NCBI RefSeq assembly: GCF_030246905.1
Contig: NZ_CP126741.1
Span: forward strand, 186,001-250,000
DNA from: Microbacterium sp. zg-Y818
GTDB taxonomy: Bacteria; Actinomycetota; Actinomycetes; Actinomycetales; Microbacteriaceae
Direction: 5' to 3'
DNA: 64,000 nt
Both the position numbers and the translations under genes were made by a program. Below, in pieces: positions 48,625 to 58,424 of this stretch. Numbering within the stretch: the first letter of the stretch is position 1; each line of letters starts with the position of its first letter. A model generated the notes under the pieces. That model was given only the letters and a program-made list of their open reading frames with translations, ran no database searches and was not told the origin of the DNA.

Positions 48625-48843
48625 CTCTTCGCGAGTACGTGCAGCCGGCGGAATCCTCGCCGAGGAAGCCGCCGCTTGGGTCTGAGATCAGCGTTGCGGT
48701 GGACTGCCGGGGCGCCCGCCCCGCCGCCGTCCCCCGCGGTGTGTCGAGGATAGCCCCCGTCAGGGGATATCCTCGCTCGGGGCCTTCAGCGCCCTCGTGC
48801 CCGGCGCGTCGCCGCCACGCCCTTGGGGAAGAGAAGGTCACAC

Positions 48844-49743
48844 ATGTCGGTCGGACTCCTTGCCGTCGTCGACGACATCCTGACGGCCGCGCTCAAAGCC
48901 AGCGCGAAGACCGCGGGCGTCGTGATCGACGACGCCGCCGTGACGCCCCAGTACGTGCAGGGGATCACCCCCGCCCGCGAACTGCCCGTCGTGTGGAAGA
49001 TCGCCCTCGGCAGCCTCGTCAACAAGTTCGTCATCATCATCCCGATCGCGCTCCTGCTCACCGCGTTCGCTCCGTGGGTGCTGCCGTTCCTGCTGATCAT
49101 CGGAGGCGGCTTCCTCTGCTACGAGGGGGCGGAGAAGGTCCTCGAGTGGTTCGGCAAGCACCACGCGCACGCTGACGACGAGCCGCGCGACGAGAAGAAG
49201 CTGGTGCTCGGTGCGGTGCGCACGGACCTCATCCTCAGCACCGAGATCATGCTCATCTCCCTCGCGAACCTGGACCCGGACTTCGGCATCTGGATGACTC
49301 TCGGCGCGCTGGTGGTCATCGGTCTCGCGATGACGATCGTCGTCTACGGAGCCGTTGCGCTGCTGGTCAAGATCGACGACGTCGGGCTGCGGCTGATGAA
49401 GAGCGCCTCGCGCCGCGTGCGGCGCACCGGCGTGCGGATCGTCGCCTCCATGCCCGCCGTCTTCCGGGTCATCAGCGTCATCGGCACCGTGGCCATGCTC
49501 TGGGTCGGCGGCCACCTCGTGATCGCGAATCTCGCCGAGACGCTGTGGGCGGGACCCTACGACCTCCTGCACGTCGCGACCCACGCGGTCGAAGCCGCGG
49601 GTCCCGTCGTCGTCTGGATCGTGGACACGCTGATCTCCGCTGTCTTCGGCCTCGCGCTCGGGCTGCTGATCGTCCTCGTCATCTCGGGCATCTCCCGAGC
49701 GGTGAAGCGCCCGGCGGCGGCCGCGCCGCACACCACCACATAG
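48844..49743 (+). CDS. DUF808 (YedI-like) membrane protein
   Basis: 299 aa with about six transmembrane segments. SVGLLAVVDDILTAALKASAKTAGVVIDDAAVTPQYVQGI is the typical DUF808 start, and ELPVVWKIALGSLVNKF, CYEGAEKVLEWF and AVRTDLILSTEIMLI follow the family. Function unknown. ATG 48844 has GAGAAGG upstream. Confidence 0.88.
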   Translation: MSVGLLAVVDDILTAALKASAKTAGVVIDDAAVTPQYVQGITPARELPVVWKIALGSLVNKFVIIIPIALLLTAFAPWVLPFLLIIGGGFLCYEGAEKVLEWFGKHHAHADDEPRDEKKLVLGAVRTDLILSTEIMLISLANLDPDFGIWMTLGALVVIGLAMTIVVYGAVALLVKIDDVGLRLMKSASRRVRRTGVRIVASMPAVFRVISVIGTVAMLWVGGHLVIANLAETLWAGPYDLLHVATHAVEAAGPVVVWIVDTLISAVFGLALGLLIVLVISGISRAVKRPAAAAPHTTT

Positions 49744-49754
49744 TCCGCGGTTCT

Positions 49755-49905
49755 CTAGGCGCTCTCGGGGTCTGCGCCCAGCGCAGCCCGCCCGCCGTCG
49801 ACAGGCAGCACGGTGCCGGTGATGAACGCCGAAGCCGGCGACAGCAGGAAGGCGGCGGCGTGCGCGACGTCCGCCGGACTGCCGACGGGACCACTCAAGC
49901 GAGCC
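49755..49905 (-). pseudogene. SDR C-terminal remnant
   Basis: The minus-strand frame ends with SGPVGSPADVAHAAAFLLSPAS, then FITGTVLPVDGG, the hallmark C-terminal end of a short-chain dehydrogenase. Only about 50 residues survive; the frame is open upstream but no longer SDR-like, and the catalytic YxxxK and Rossmann motif are absent. It is a decayed gene. Confidence 0.75.
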
Positions 49906-50129
49906 GTGCCGCACCCGCCGCTCCCTCCCGGTGTTCGGTCGTCGCGTCCGTACCCTTCGGCCGCGTGGCCAGGGCCGTATGCGTCCACCGAACCGTGGTC
50001 GGCAGCTTGCGGCCGCGTCGGCGCGGAAACCCGGTGACCCCGTCGTGACACCGCGTCCGCGACGGGTGTCAACCCGGTTGAGCGGATCTCGGTTGCGCCG
50101 CACCCTTGACGCAATCCCAGGAGGACACC
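49906..50129. other. Gene-free stretch upstream of small ORFs
   Basis: With the preceding SDR remnant this makes about 385 nt without an intact gene. No promoter of convincing quality, repeat or RNA was seen. Confidence 0.5.
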
Positions 50130-50294
50130 ATGAGCGATCTGAACATGCCCCACGAACGCCACGCCGACGACGCCGTCGCCGACGACTTGGCGCCCACGGA
50201 CGCCGTCACCGACGAGGTCCGCGACGACGCAGCCCGCACGCAGAACGTCGGCGGCGGCGATGAGCCCGACGCGCCGGCGGTGACGCACCCCTGA
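50130..50294 (+). CDS. Small acidic protein
   Basis: 54 aa, rich in Asp, Ala and Thr, with no hydrophobic segment; the ribosome-binding site CAGGAGGACACC before ATG 50130 is excellent. Asp/Glu-rich small proteins of this type are common hypothetical ORFs in Microbacterium-like genomes. Function unknown. Confidence 0.55.
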   Translation: MSDLNMPHERHADDAVADDLAPTDAVTDEVRDDAARTQNVGGGDEPDAPAVTHP

Positions 50295-50407
50295 CGGCCA
50301 GTGCCCGGGGCGCAGCCACTCCATGGGCGCTTGGATCAACACCGACTGCCCCCGCACCCCCGGCGCGGACTGCGGTACCGTGAGCGTCATCGGAGGAGGA
50401 GGCGAAG

Positions 50408-50551
50408 ATGGCTCGCGAGACCGCTCGCTCGTCAGGCTGGTGGGGCAAGTTCGTGGCGCTGTTCCTGGGAGTGCCGCCGATCGCCGTGCAGGCCGCCGAT
50501 GAGGACACCGACGACGAGCCGGGGCCATTCGCACCCCGCTCGCAACGCTGA
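50408..50551 (+). CDS. Very small protein with hydrophobic centre
   Basis: 47 aa: basic start MARETARSSGWWGKF, a short hydrophobic segment (VALFLGVPPIAVQ) and an acidic tail. GGAGGAGGAGGC precedes ATG 50408, and TACCGT upstream may be the -10. Below the usual annotation limit. Function unknown. Confidence 0.5.
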   Translation: MARETARSSGWWGKFVALFLGVPPIAVQAADEDTDDEPGPFAPRSQR

Positions 50552-50667
50552 CAGCCCCGTCGGGATCCGTCGCCCGGCATCCGGAACAGTCCCGCGCTTC
50601 CCATAGTGGTTCCCGGTGCCAGGCACCAGTCCCGATTTCGGAAGGTGCCATCCCGTAGCGTTGAACA

Positions 50668-52962
50668 ATGGCGCACGACGACCTTCGGCCGGAGGACCTC
50701 TACACCGGCCCCATCGACCTGACCGGGATCGACGCTGAGGGCGGTGAGGACGCTGACCTCGAGAAGGCCGAGATCAGCTACGACGAGCAGCGCTATCCCG
50801 CCCGGCCGAGGCGGCTGCGGCCGCGCGACCAGTTCCGCGGGGGGAGCGTGCGTCGCATCAAGACCGACCCGCGCACGGCGAACGGCACCAACCCGTCGTA
50901 CGTCGAGTGGCTCGTGCGGCAGTCGATGCTCAAGGATGCCGATGTGCTCGCGCGCCAGCTCGCGGGACAGCCGGCGATGTGGCGCAACCCCTATGCACGC
51001 CCCGATGCCCGGCGCGCGATCGCGGCGACCGACGTGTGGTTCACGGCGTACCCGATCTCGCTCGTCACGCGTCCCGGGCAGTCCTTCCTGGCTGCGCTCG
51101 GAGACGACGAGCTGTGGTCGGTGTTCGAGCGCATCGGCATCAACGCGGTCCACACCGGTCCGGTGAAGCGGGCGGGCGGCATCGCAGGCTGGCGCGAGAC
51201 GCCCAGCGTAGACGGACACTTCGACCGCATCAGCACCGAGATCGACCCCGCCTTCGGCACCGAGGAGGAGTTCCGCGCCCTGTGTGACGCCGCTGACGGT
51301 CACGGCGGCAGCGTCATCGACGACATCGTGCCCGGGCACACCGGCAAGGGAGCCGACTTCCGGCTCGCCGAGATGGGGTTCAAGGACTACCCCGGCATCT
51401 ACCACATGGTCGAAATCGCCCCCGAGGACTGGGGGCTTCTCCCCGATGTGCCCGAGGGTGTCGACAGCGTCAACCTCGACCTCGCCACCGAGCAGGAGCT
51501 CGCGGAGCGCGGGTACATCATCGGCGCCCTCCAGCGCGTCATCTTCTACACGCCGGGCGTGAAGGAGACGAACTGGAGCGCGACGGCACCCGTCATCGGC
51601 CCCGACGGCATCACACGCCGCTGGGTCTACCTGCACTACTTCAAGCAGGGGCAGCCGTCGATCAACTGGCTGGACCCCACGTTCGCCGGCATGCGCCTGG
51701 TCATCGGCGATGCCCTGCACTCGCTCGGTGAGCTCGGCACGAGCGCCCTGCGGTTGGATGCCAACGGCTTCCTCGGCGTGGAGAAGACCGCCGGGGGCCC
51801 GGCGTGGTCGGAGGGGCATCCGCTCTCGCACGCCGCGAACCACATCATCGCCGGCATGGTGCGCAAAGTCGGCGGGTTCACCTTCCAGGAGCTCAACCTC
51901 ACGATGGAGGACATCCGCGACACCGCAGCCGTCGGAGCCGATCTCTCCTACGACTTCGTCGGTCGTCCCGGCTATCACCACGCTCTGGCGACAGGGCAGA
52001 CGGAGTTCCTGCGGCTCGCGCTGCGGACATCGCTCGAGCTCGGCGTCCAGCCGGTGCAGCTGGTGCACGGGATGCAGAACCACGACGAGCTCACCTATGA
52101 GCTCGTGCACTGGGCGACGCGGCACGGCGACGATCTCTACCGCTTCCGCGGCGAGGAGATCACCGGCGGTCATCTCGCCGAGGTGGTGCGGGCTGAGCTC
52201 ACCGAGAGCCTGACCGGCAAGGCGGACTACAACCGCGTCTTCACGCAGAACGGCATCGCCTGCACCAGCACCTCGCTCATCGCGGCGACGCGGGGCATCG
52301 AACGACTCGCCGACATCGAAGAGACCGACGTTCCGGCCATCCGCGACGCGCATCTGCTGCTCTGCGCGTACAACGCGTGGCAGCCCGGCGTCTTCGCCCT
52401 CTCGGGCTGGGATCTCGTGGGCATGCTCACCATTCCGAGCGAGGAGGTCGCCGACCTGCTGGCGGCCGGCGACACCCGGTGGATCGAGCGCGGTGCGCAC
52501 GATCTGCTCGACGCCGACCCGCAGGCGACGCGCTCGGCGGCGGGGATGCCGCGCGGACGCGCCCTCTACGGCCCGCTGCCCGCGCAGCTCGACGACCCGG
52601 ATTCGTTCGCCTCGGGTCTGGCCGCAATCCTCGACCTGCGGCGCGAGCACGGCATCGCCACGGCCACCCAGGTGGACATCCCCGAGGTCGCTCACGCCGG
52701 CATGCTCGTGCTCGTTCACCGCCTGGACGACGGCGACGCCGAGGCGGATGCCGCCACTCAGGTGACCGTGCTCAACTTCTCCGCCGAGCCGACCGAGGGG
52801 ACCGTGCGGTCCGAGCAGCTCGTGCCCGGCAGCGAGGTCGTCGACGCGGCGTCGGGGGAGACCGTCGGACGAGTGGACGATCTGCGGAGCTTCTCGGTCT
52901 CGCTGCCGGCCTATGGCGCGATGTTCCTGCTGCTCACGCCCGCGGCTCCCATCGAGGAGTGA
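50668..52962 (+). CDS. treS: Trehalose synthase-like GH13 enzyme
   Basis: 764-aa alpha-amylase-family protein. The catalytic triad motifs are visible: ALRLDANGF (nucleophile Asp), FQELN (acid/base Glu) and QNHDEL (third Asp). It looks like a divergent trehalose synthase/maltose glucosyltransferase (the RLDANG and QELN variants differ from classic TreS), possibly GH13 subfamily 33; an N-terminal extension of about 90 residues is unusual. ATG 50668 follows TAGCGT (50656-50661) by 6 nt. Convergent with maltokinase (1-nt gap). Confidence 0.8.
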   Translation: MAHDDLRPEDLYTGPIDLTGIDAEGGEDADLEKAEISYDEQRYPARPRRLRPRDQFRGGSVRRIKTDPRTANGTNPSYVEWLVRQSMLKDADVLARQLAGQPAMWRNPYARPDARRAIAATDVWFTAYPISLVTRPGQSFLAALGDDELWSVFERIGINAVHTGPVKRAGGIAGWRETPSVDGHFDRISTEIDPAFGTEEEFRALCDAADGHGGSVIDDIVPGHTGKGADFRLAEMGFKDYPGIYHMVEIAPEDWGLLPDVPEGVDSVNLDLATEQELAERGYIIGALQRVIFYTPGVKETNWSATAPVIGPDGITRRWVYLHYFKQGQPSINWLDPTFAGMRLVIGDALHSLGELGTSALRLDANGFLGVEKTAGGPAWSEGHPLSHAANHIIAGMVRKVGGFTFQELNLTMEDIRDTAAVGADLSYDFVGRPGYHHALATGQTEFLRLALRTSLELGVQPVQLVHGMQNHDELTYELVHWATRHGDDLYRFRGEEITGGHLAEVVRAELTESLTGKADYNRVFTQNGIACTSTSLIAATRGIERLADIEETDVPAIRDAHLLLCAYNAWQPGVFALSGWDLVGMLTIPSEEVADLLAAGDTRWIERGAHDLLDADPQATRSAAGMPRGRALYGPLPAQLDDPDSFASGLAAILDLRREHGIATATQVDIPEVAHAGMLVLVHRLDDGDAEADAATQVTVLNFSAEPTEGTVRSEQLVPGSEVVDAASGETVGRVDDLRSFSVSLPAYGAMFLLLTPAAPIEE

Positions 52963-52963
52963 C

Positions 52964-54208
52964 TCAGGCCAGAGCTGCGTCGATCCCGGCGAGCGGCACG
53001 GGCAGCCAGTCCGGGCGGTTGCGCGCCTCGTAGGTCGCCTCGTAGACCGCCTTGTCGAGTACGAGCGCCTTCAGCAGCACGGGGTCGAGCTCGACCGCTC
53101 CCGCGGTGCTCGAGTATGCGTCGATGAACGCAGACTGGCACGCGCGTGCCCACGCGGCCGCGTCGTGTCCACCTCCGACCGCGCCGGCGTAGTCGAACGA
53201 GCGCAGCATTCCGGCGATGTCGCGCGGCGGCAGATCGGGGATCGCGCGCTCAGGCATGGGGCGCAGCGGCTCGCCTTCGAAGTCGACCACGCGCCACCCG
53301 CCATCCTGCACCGCGAGCACCTGGCCGAGGTGGAGATCGCCGTGGATGCGCTGCAGCTGCGGCCAGGGGCGCTCCAGCGCGGCCTGGTAGACCGCGTCGA
53401 TCGCCGACAGCCGGTCGGCCACGGCGGGTACCTCGGCGGCGGCCGTGGCGAGCCTGCGCCGCCACGTGAGCCCCGTGGATGCCACCTGCTCGGGGCCGGC
53501 ATCCACGGTGCCCAGACTCGCGCCCAGAGCGGCGTGCACTCCGGCGAGGGCGGTGCCGAGGTCGCGTGCCGCGTCGGTGAAGTCCCGCCGCTCCCCGGCA
53601 GCATCGAGAGCCACGGCCCACCCGTCCTTCACGCCGGGGAGGAAGTCCTGGGCGAACCCGAGGGTGCCGCGCGCCACGCCGGACTCGCGTCCGGAATCGG
53701 GCCATTCTGCGTCGAGGCTCCCGAGGAAGCGCGGCACGTACGGCGACCCCGCGTCACTCAGTGCGCGCTGTACCGTGACGTCGGGGTTCTCGCCGTGGTG
53801 CAGGGTGCGGAACAGCTTCAGGATGATCGTCGGGTGTCCGTCCTCCTCGAAGACGATCGACGTGTTGGACTGCTCGCCCGAGAGCACCCGGGAGCCTGTC
53901 ACGCGGCCGACGTCGACGCCCATCTCCGCGAGCATTCCGACGGCGAAGGCCGCATGCCGCGCGGCATCGATCAGGTAGCCGTCGGCGGTGCGGCTGACGA
54001 CGGCATCGCCCTCAGACGGCGCATCGACGAGTGCCAGCGGCACGTTGTAAAGCGCAGGGACGGCGCCGGCGTCGTCCATGAGCAGGTAGCGCGTGGCGCC
54101 GGGGGCAGGCTGCACGTCGAGGATGCGGAAGCGGGGAACGTGGCTCTTGCCCGCGTACCAGCGCTGGCGCGCCACCCAGGCGCCGAGGTCTTCGTCTGTG
54201 AACTGCAC
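52964..54208 (-). CDS. mak: Maltokinase
   Basis: 414 aa. Phosphorylates maltose to maltose-1-phosphate in the trehalose to alpha-glucan (GlgE) pathway. GAWVARQRWYAGKS is the actinobacterial maltokinase N-terminus; IHGDLHLGQVL is the catalytic loop and VVDFEGEP the metal-binding segment, as in APH-like kinases. GTG 54208 is the first suitable start (no perfect ribosome-binding site). It supports the trehalose role for the convergent GH13 gene; GlgE itself is not in the window. Confidence 0.88.
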   Translation of the reverse strand: MQFTDEDLGAWVARQRWYAGKSHVPRFRILDVQPAPGATRYLLMDDAGAVPALYNVPLALVDAPSEGDAVVSRTADGYLIDAARHAAFAVGMLAEMGVDVGRVTGSRVLSGEQSNTSIVFEEDGHPTIILKLFRTLHHGENPDVTVQRALSDAGSPYVPRFLGSLDAEWPDSGRESGVARGTLGFAQDFLPGVKDGWAVALDAAGERRDFTDAARDLGTALAGVHAALGASLGTVDAGPEQVASTGLTWRRRLATAAAEVPAVADRLSAIDAVYQAALERPWPQLQRIHGDLHLGQVLAVQDGGWRVVDFEGEPLRPMPERAIPDLPPRDIAGMLRSFDYAGAVGGGHDAAAWARACQSAFIDAYSSTAGAVELDPVLLKALVLDKAVYEATYEARNRPDWLPVPLAGIDAALA

Positions 54209-54303
54209 GCTCCACCATGGCGCGAATCGCGCCGCCGGGCAAAGGGGTGGACCTGCGGGCCGCCCGCGTAGTACTGGAGCGGTGCCGCGTCGCGAGTCTC
54301 GAC

Positions 54304-57300
54304 TCAGCGAGCGACGGCGGGGAGCCCCACCTTCGGCTTCGCCCACGAGCGACCCTGGGTGTCCTTGAGGATGTCGTACTCGACGTCGACGTGCGGCTCG
54401 ATCGCGCTGTACTTGTCGTTCGGCGCGCCGATGATGAGCTGGAAACCCAATCCCCGCCAGGCGCCGATCGCGCGCTTGGTGAAGTGCGCGTCGGCCTTGA
54501 TGAGCGCCTCGTCGAGGAACACCGGGGCGTAGCGCGGGCGCTCGGAACCGGCGTCGCCCAGCTGATACCGCAGTGCCGCGCCGACGATGAAGGCGATGAG
54601 CTCCTGCGACTCACCGCCGGACTTCTCACCGATGTGGTCGTAGAGCGCGACGTGCTGCTTCGTCACCGCGTGGACCCGCTCGGCGCTCACGCGCACGTGG
54701 TTGCGCACGTCGACGAGCTCGGCGAAGTCCGGCGCGGTGCGACGAAGCCGGTCGATGAGCCGCGACATCCGCTGGTAGACGCGCTCGCGGTCGTCGTCGC
54801 TCTCGGCGGAATCGATGAGCGCGCGCACATCGCGCAGCTCCTTGCGGAACCGGCGGCGCGCCTCGGACTGGTTCTCGCGGGGCGAGATCTGCAGCCGGTG
54901 GTCGTCGTCGTAGAAGGGCAGGTCCTGCATGATCAGGTTGATCGGCTCGATGCGGTCGCGGATCTCGCGCAGCGACCGGCTGAGGGTCGAGTCCAGGTTG
55001 GTGAGGTCGTTCCCCGAGAGCTTCAGCAGGCTGTCGCGCCACTCGGACTCGAGCTCGTGCAGCCCGCTGGTCTCGAGCTCGGTGAGAATGCGCTCGAAGT
55101 CGCCCAGGGAGTGGTCGGGGTCGGCGAGCAGGTTGGGGTTGGGCCAGCGGTCGAGGAAGCCGGCCAGCGTGCGACGCAGGCTCTCGCGCTGCTCGCCCAC
55201 CGCCTCCTGCGCGGCGCGCTGGTCCTCGGTGAACCGTCGCGTTGCCGAGTCGAGGGCGGCGTCGAATCGCGCCAGTTCCTGCATGCGCGTTGATGCTCCC
55301 TCGCCGTCGGGCAGCAGGAACTGCCCGTCGAGGTAGGCGGCCTGATCGTCGGTCAGCGCGCGCCCGGCATCGTCGGCCGCGTCGACCGCAGCCTGGGCGG
55401 TGTCGACCTCGTCGGTGACGGCGGCCCACGAGTCGGCGAGCCGCTGCTGTTCGGCCTTGGCGCGGCCGATGCCCTCGCGCAGTTCGGCCGCCTCCAAGCG
55501 CTTCGCGGCGATCTGGGACTGGATGCCGGCGATCGTCGGATTGTCGGCGGTCACCTCGTCGATGATCGCGGTCCAGCGCTCGCGCTCCTTCTGCACGGAT
55601 GCCACGTCGACCTGGTCCCAGGTCAGGTCCTGGATCTTCTCGTACGCGCCGCGCCGCGCGTCGAGTGCGTCGAGTTCGGCCGCCGCCTCGAGCGTGGCAG
55701 CCTGCGCGGCCTCGAGCTCGGCCCGCGCGGCCCCGAGCTGCGCGTCGAGCTCGCCGACGCGGCGGTCGGTGGAGAACCCGAGCACGTTGCGCCGGCCGTG
55801 CCCACCGTGCGCGCCGCGCGCACCCTGTGAGGTCTGACCGGCGATCGTCAGCGCCATCCGATGCGCCGAGAGTTCGCCTGACGTGTCGACGCAGACGTAG
55901 CCGAACCGGCGCGAGAGCTCATCCTGCAGCCAGCCGGTGAAGGGGGTGCTGCGGTAGTCCAGCCGTCCGGGAAGCGTCTGCGGGTCGCGGGCGCCGACTT
56001 CGGGGAGCCCCGTCTGCACTCCCTCGTAGCGCAGCCGCTCGGACGTGCGGACGGATTCGATGGCGGCGCGGAAGGCCGGGAGGTGCGCGGTGTCGATGAG
56101 CAGAGTCGTGGCGAACCCGCCGAGGGCGAGGTTGAACGCCTCGCGCCACGGTTCGAACTCGGTGCGCACCTCGATCAGCTCGCCGACGAAGGGCAGCTGA
56201 TCGGAGCCCAGTCCCGCGGCCCGTGCCAGCAGCTCCCGGGACTCACGCAGCCGGGTGGGGATGTTGTCGTGGCGCCCTGCAGCCTCGCGACGCTCGGCCT
56301 CGAGCTCGGTGATGCGGGCGGCGCGTGCATTCCTCGCGCCGATCGCCACGCCGTACGCTTCCCGCAGCGTCGCCTTCGCGTCGGGATCCGCAAGCGCCCG
56401 CCGGGCGCGCTCCGCCAGCGCCTCGAACTCCCGCGCCGAGGCGGCCTGCACCTGCAGCACGTCGAGTGCGGCGTCGAGCCGCTCGCGCTCCCGCGTGACG
56501 TCGATGAGGCGGCGTTCGAGGCCGCGCAGCTCGCGGTGGGCGGTCTCGAGCCGGTCGCCGCCGGCGGCGCGCAGCACCTCGCCGAGGCCCTCGCGTTCGA
56601 TGTCGGCGGCATCGGCCAGCGCCTGCTTCTCGCGTACCTTCGCGTCGGCGGTGCGCGTGGCCGCCTGCAGCTCGGCCTCGACGTCGCGCAGCAGGTCGAG
56701 ACGGCGCGAGGCCCGCCAGAGGGTCGCCAGCGAATCGGGCTCGCTGAACCGCCCGATCTCGTCGATCAGGCGCAGCCGCTCGGCGGCCTCTTCGATGCGT
56801 GCGCGCGCCGAGCGGATGGGCTGCAGCGCACGCACCTGCTGCTGCGCGGTGAGCATGCGGCTGCGGGTGCTCTCGAGCCCGTCGAAGTGCGCCACGACGG
56901 CGTCGGCGGTGGCCATCGTCTCGGGCTCCTCGAGCACCATCCGCTTGTAGAGGTCATCGACCGTCGTGATCTGCTGACCTGCCTGGATGCGGGCGAGCAG
57001 ACTCATCGCCTTGGCGCCGGCTCCTGCCGCGCCGATGCCCAGAACGGAATGCAGGCGGGCCGAGAACTCGCGGTCGGTGGCCACCGTGTCGAGCCCCGTG
57101 CTCTTGACCGCGGCATCCGTCAGGCGCTGACGGGCGGCGTCTTCGAGCGAACTGAGATCGAAGGGCCCGGCCACCGTGGCGCGGACCCGCACGGTGTCTT
57201 CGACCAGGCGGGCACCGGCGGGGATGTACCAGGCGCGCACGGCGGTGAAGCGCGATCCGTCGTGGTCGAGCCATGTCATCGACACGGCGGTCCAGGTGTC

Positions 57301-57663
57301 GACGCCGTCGCCGCGCAGCACGGTGACCTTCGTGCCGTCTTCCGTGCGCGTCTCGTCGGTCTTGCCGCGGGCGTAGGAGAGGATGTTGCGCTGCTCCTGC
57401 CCGCGCGGGCGCCCGACGACGGCGCCGTTGGACGCGCCGTTGAACGGGGTGGTGTGCGGCATCATGAGCGCGACGTAGGCGTCCATGAGGGTCGACTTGC
57501 CCGAGCCGGAGCCACCGCAGAGCAGCGTCGCCGTCGGCGAGAAGCGCACCCGGTGGGCGCCGTCGTAGCCGCCCCAGTTCACCAGCTGCAGCTCGTCGGC
57601 CACCCACTGCTGCCCTCGGGATGCCGCGGGGATGAGCCCGAAGAGGGTGTCGAGCATGGTCAT
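54304..57663 (-). CDS. jetC: JetC/MksB SMC-like ATPase
   Basis: 1119-aa SMC-like protein. Walker [10 protein letters not shown] is at residues 50-58; two long coiled-coil arms (about 270-480 and 640-860) flank a hinge-like middle ([22 protein letters not shown]); the C-terminal head has signature [10 protein letters not shown] (about 1013-1022) and Walker [15 protein letters not shown] (about 1044). This is the ATPase of the Wadjet/MksBEF condensin group. ATG 57663 overlaps the jetB stop (ATGA). No jetD follows: the next gene is maltokinase. Confidence 0.92.
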   Translation of the reverse strand: MTMLDTLFGLIPAASRGQQWVADELQLVNWGGYDGAHRVRFSPTATLLCGGSGSGKSTLMDAYVALMMPHTTPFNGASNGAVVGRPRGQEQRNILSYARGKTDETRTEDGTKVTVLRGDGVDTWTAVSMTWLDHDGSRFTAVRAWYIPAGARLVEDTVRVRATVAGPFDLSSLEDAARQRLTDAAVKSTGLDTVATDREFSARLHSVLGIGAAGAGAKAMSLLARIQAGQQITTVDDLYKRMVLEEPETMATADAVVAHFDGLESTRSRMLTAQQQVRALQPIRSARARIEEAAERLRLIDEIGRFSEPDSLATLWRASRRLDLLRDVEAELQAATRTADAKVREKQALADAADIEREGLGEVLRAAGGDRLETAHRELRGLERRLIDVTRERERLDAALDVLQVQAASAREFEALAERARRALADPDAKATLREAYGVAIGARNARAARITELEAERREAAGRHDNIPTRLRESRELLARAAGLGSDQLPFVGELIEVRTEFEPWREAFNLALGGFATTLLIDTAHLPAFRAAIESVRTSERLRYEGVQTGLPEVGARDPQTLPGRLDYRSTPFTGWLQDELSRRFGYVCVDTSGELSAHRMALTIAGQTSQGARGAHGGHGRRNVLGFSTDRRVGELDAQLGAARAELEAAQAATLEAAAELDALDARRGAYEKIQDLTWDQVDVASVQKERERWTAIIDEVTADNPTIAGIQSQIAAKRLEAAELREGIGRAKAEQQRLADSWAAVTDEVDTAQAAVDAADDAGRALTDDQAAYLDGQFLLPDGEGASTRMQELARFDAALDSATRRFTEDQRAAQEAVGEQRESLRRTLAGFLDRWPNPNLLADPDHSLGDFERILTELETSGLHELESEWRDSLLKLSGNDLTNLDSTLSRSLREIRDRIEPINLIMQDLPFYDDDHRLQISPRENQSEARRRFRKELRDVRALIDSAESDDDRERVYQRMSRLIDRLRRTAPDFAELVDVRNHVRVSAERVHAVTKQHVALYDHIGEKSGGESQELIAFIVGAALRYQLGDAGSERPRYAPVFLDEALIKADAHFTKRAIGAWRGLGFQLIIGAPNDKYSAIEPHVDVEYDILKDTQGRSWAKPKVGLPAVAR

Positions 57664-58424
57664 CGTGCGGCCTCCGCGTAGATCTCGGCATCCACGTCGC
57701 CGGTGTGGCCGGCGTCGTCCGTGTCGTCGTCGGCGTCGTCGTCGAGGTCGATCGTGCCGGATCGCGTCGTCTGCTCGTCGAGCCAGTCGCGCAGGTCGCG
57801 CAACCGGTCGGCGCTGAGCAGGATCTCCACGAGCGGGCTGATGAGGTAGCGCCCCTCGGACTCCTCCTCGATGACGCCGTCCTGGCGCAGCCGGGCGACG
57901 GCCGCCCTGATCGCCTTCTGGCGGCGCGCGGTGCTGCCGTCGGCTTCGGCGAAGTAGGTCAGCACGGTCTGCTCGATGTCTTCGATGTCGACACGGGCGG
58001 AGGGCTCGCCGGTGGTGCTCTCGCGCTGGTAGACGGTGCGCAGGTGCACGAGGACCAGCGTCTCGGCGCGGGAGTACGCCTCATCGCGCAGCAGGATCGG
58101 GATCTCGAGCTCGTCGGAGCGCACCTGCTCCTTGTAGGCGACGCCACGGTCGTGGTCGACGACGAGACGCACGAAGAGGTCGTTGAGCCGGGACTCGATC
58201 GCGTGCCGGTGGTCCATCAGCACTGTCCACTCGCCGCGGTTGCGGTCGGCGAGCAGGAATCGGCGCTGCAGCAGGCGCACGAGCACGCGCCGCGCGTCGG
58301 CGTCGAGCACGCCGACGTCGCCGGCGAAGAGCTCATCGGGGTCGTGCTCCATCGCCACGGGGGCGATGAACGGCTCGTCGCCCGTGGCGTCCGTGGCGTC
58401 GGGGGCGATTGTGGGCTCAGTCAT
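57660..58424 (-). CDS. jetB: JetB/MksE (DUF4194) subunit
   Basis: 254 aa, DUF4194, the small kleisin-associated winged-helix (KITE-like) subunit. Signatures are [60 protein letters not shown] and [24 protein letters not shown]. An acidic tail of about 25 residues follows. Overlaps jetA by 8 nt and jetC by 4 nt. Confidence 0.9.
   Translation of the reverse strand: MTEPTIAPDATDATGDEPFIAPVAMEHDPDELFAGDVGVLDADARRVLVRLLQRRFLLADRNRGEWTVLMDHRHAIESRLNDLFVRLVVDHDRGVAYKEQVRSDELEIPILLRDEAYSRAETLVLVHLRTVYQRESTTGEPSARVDIEDIEQTVLTYFAEADGSTARRQKAIRAAVARLRQDGVIEEESEGRYLISPLVEILLSADRLRDLRDWLDEQTTRSGTIDLDDDADDDTDDAGHTGDVDAEIYAEAAR

Noticed and set aside
47293..48640. An integrated element with att sites at tRNA-Ser
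   Set aside because: I found no second copy of the tRNA 3' end and no integrase in the window; only composition supports transfer.
49906..50651. Extension of the SDR fragment upstream to a 298-aa ORF
   Set aside because: Beyond about 49905 the translation loses all SDR features; the open frame is only GC bias.
54209..54303. A possible JetD remnant between jetC and maltokinase
   Set aside because: The 95 nt translate to nothing like a Toprim or DUF3322 segment in any frame I read.
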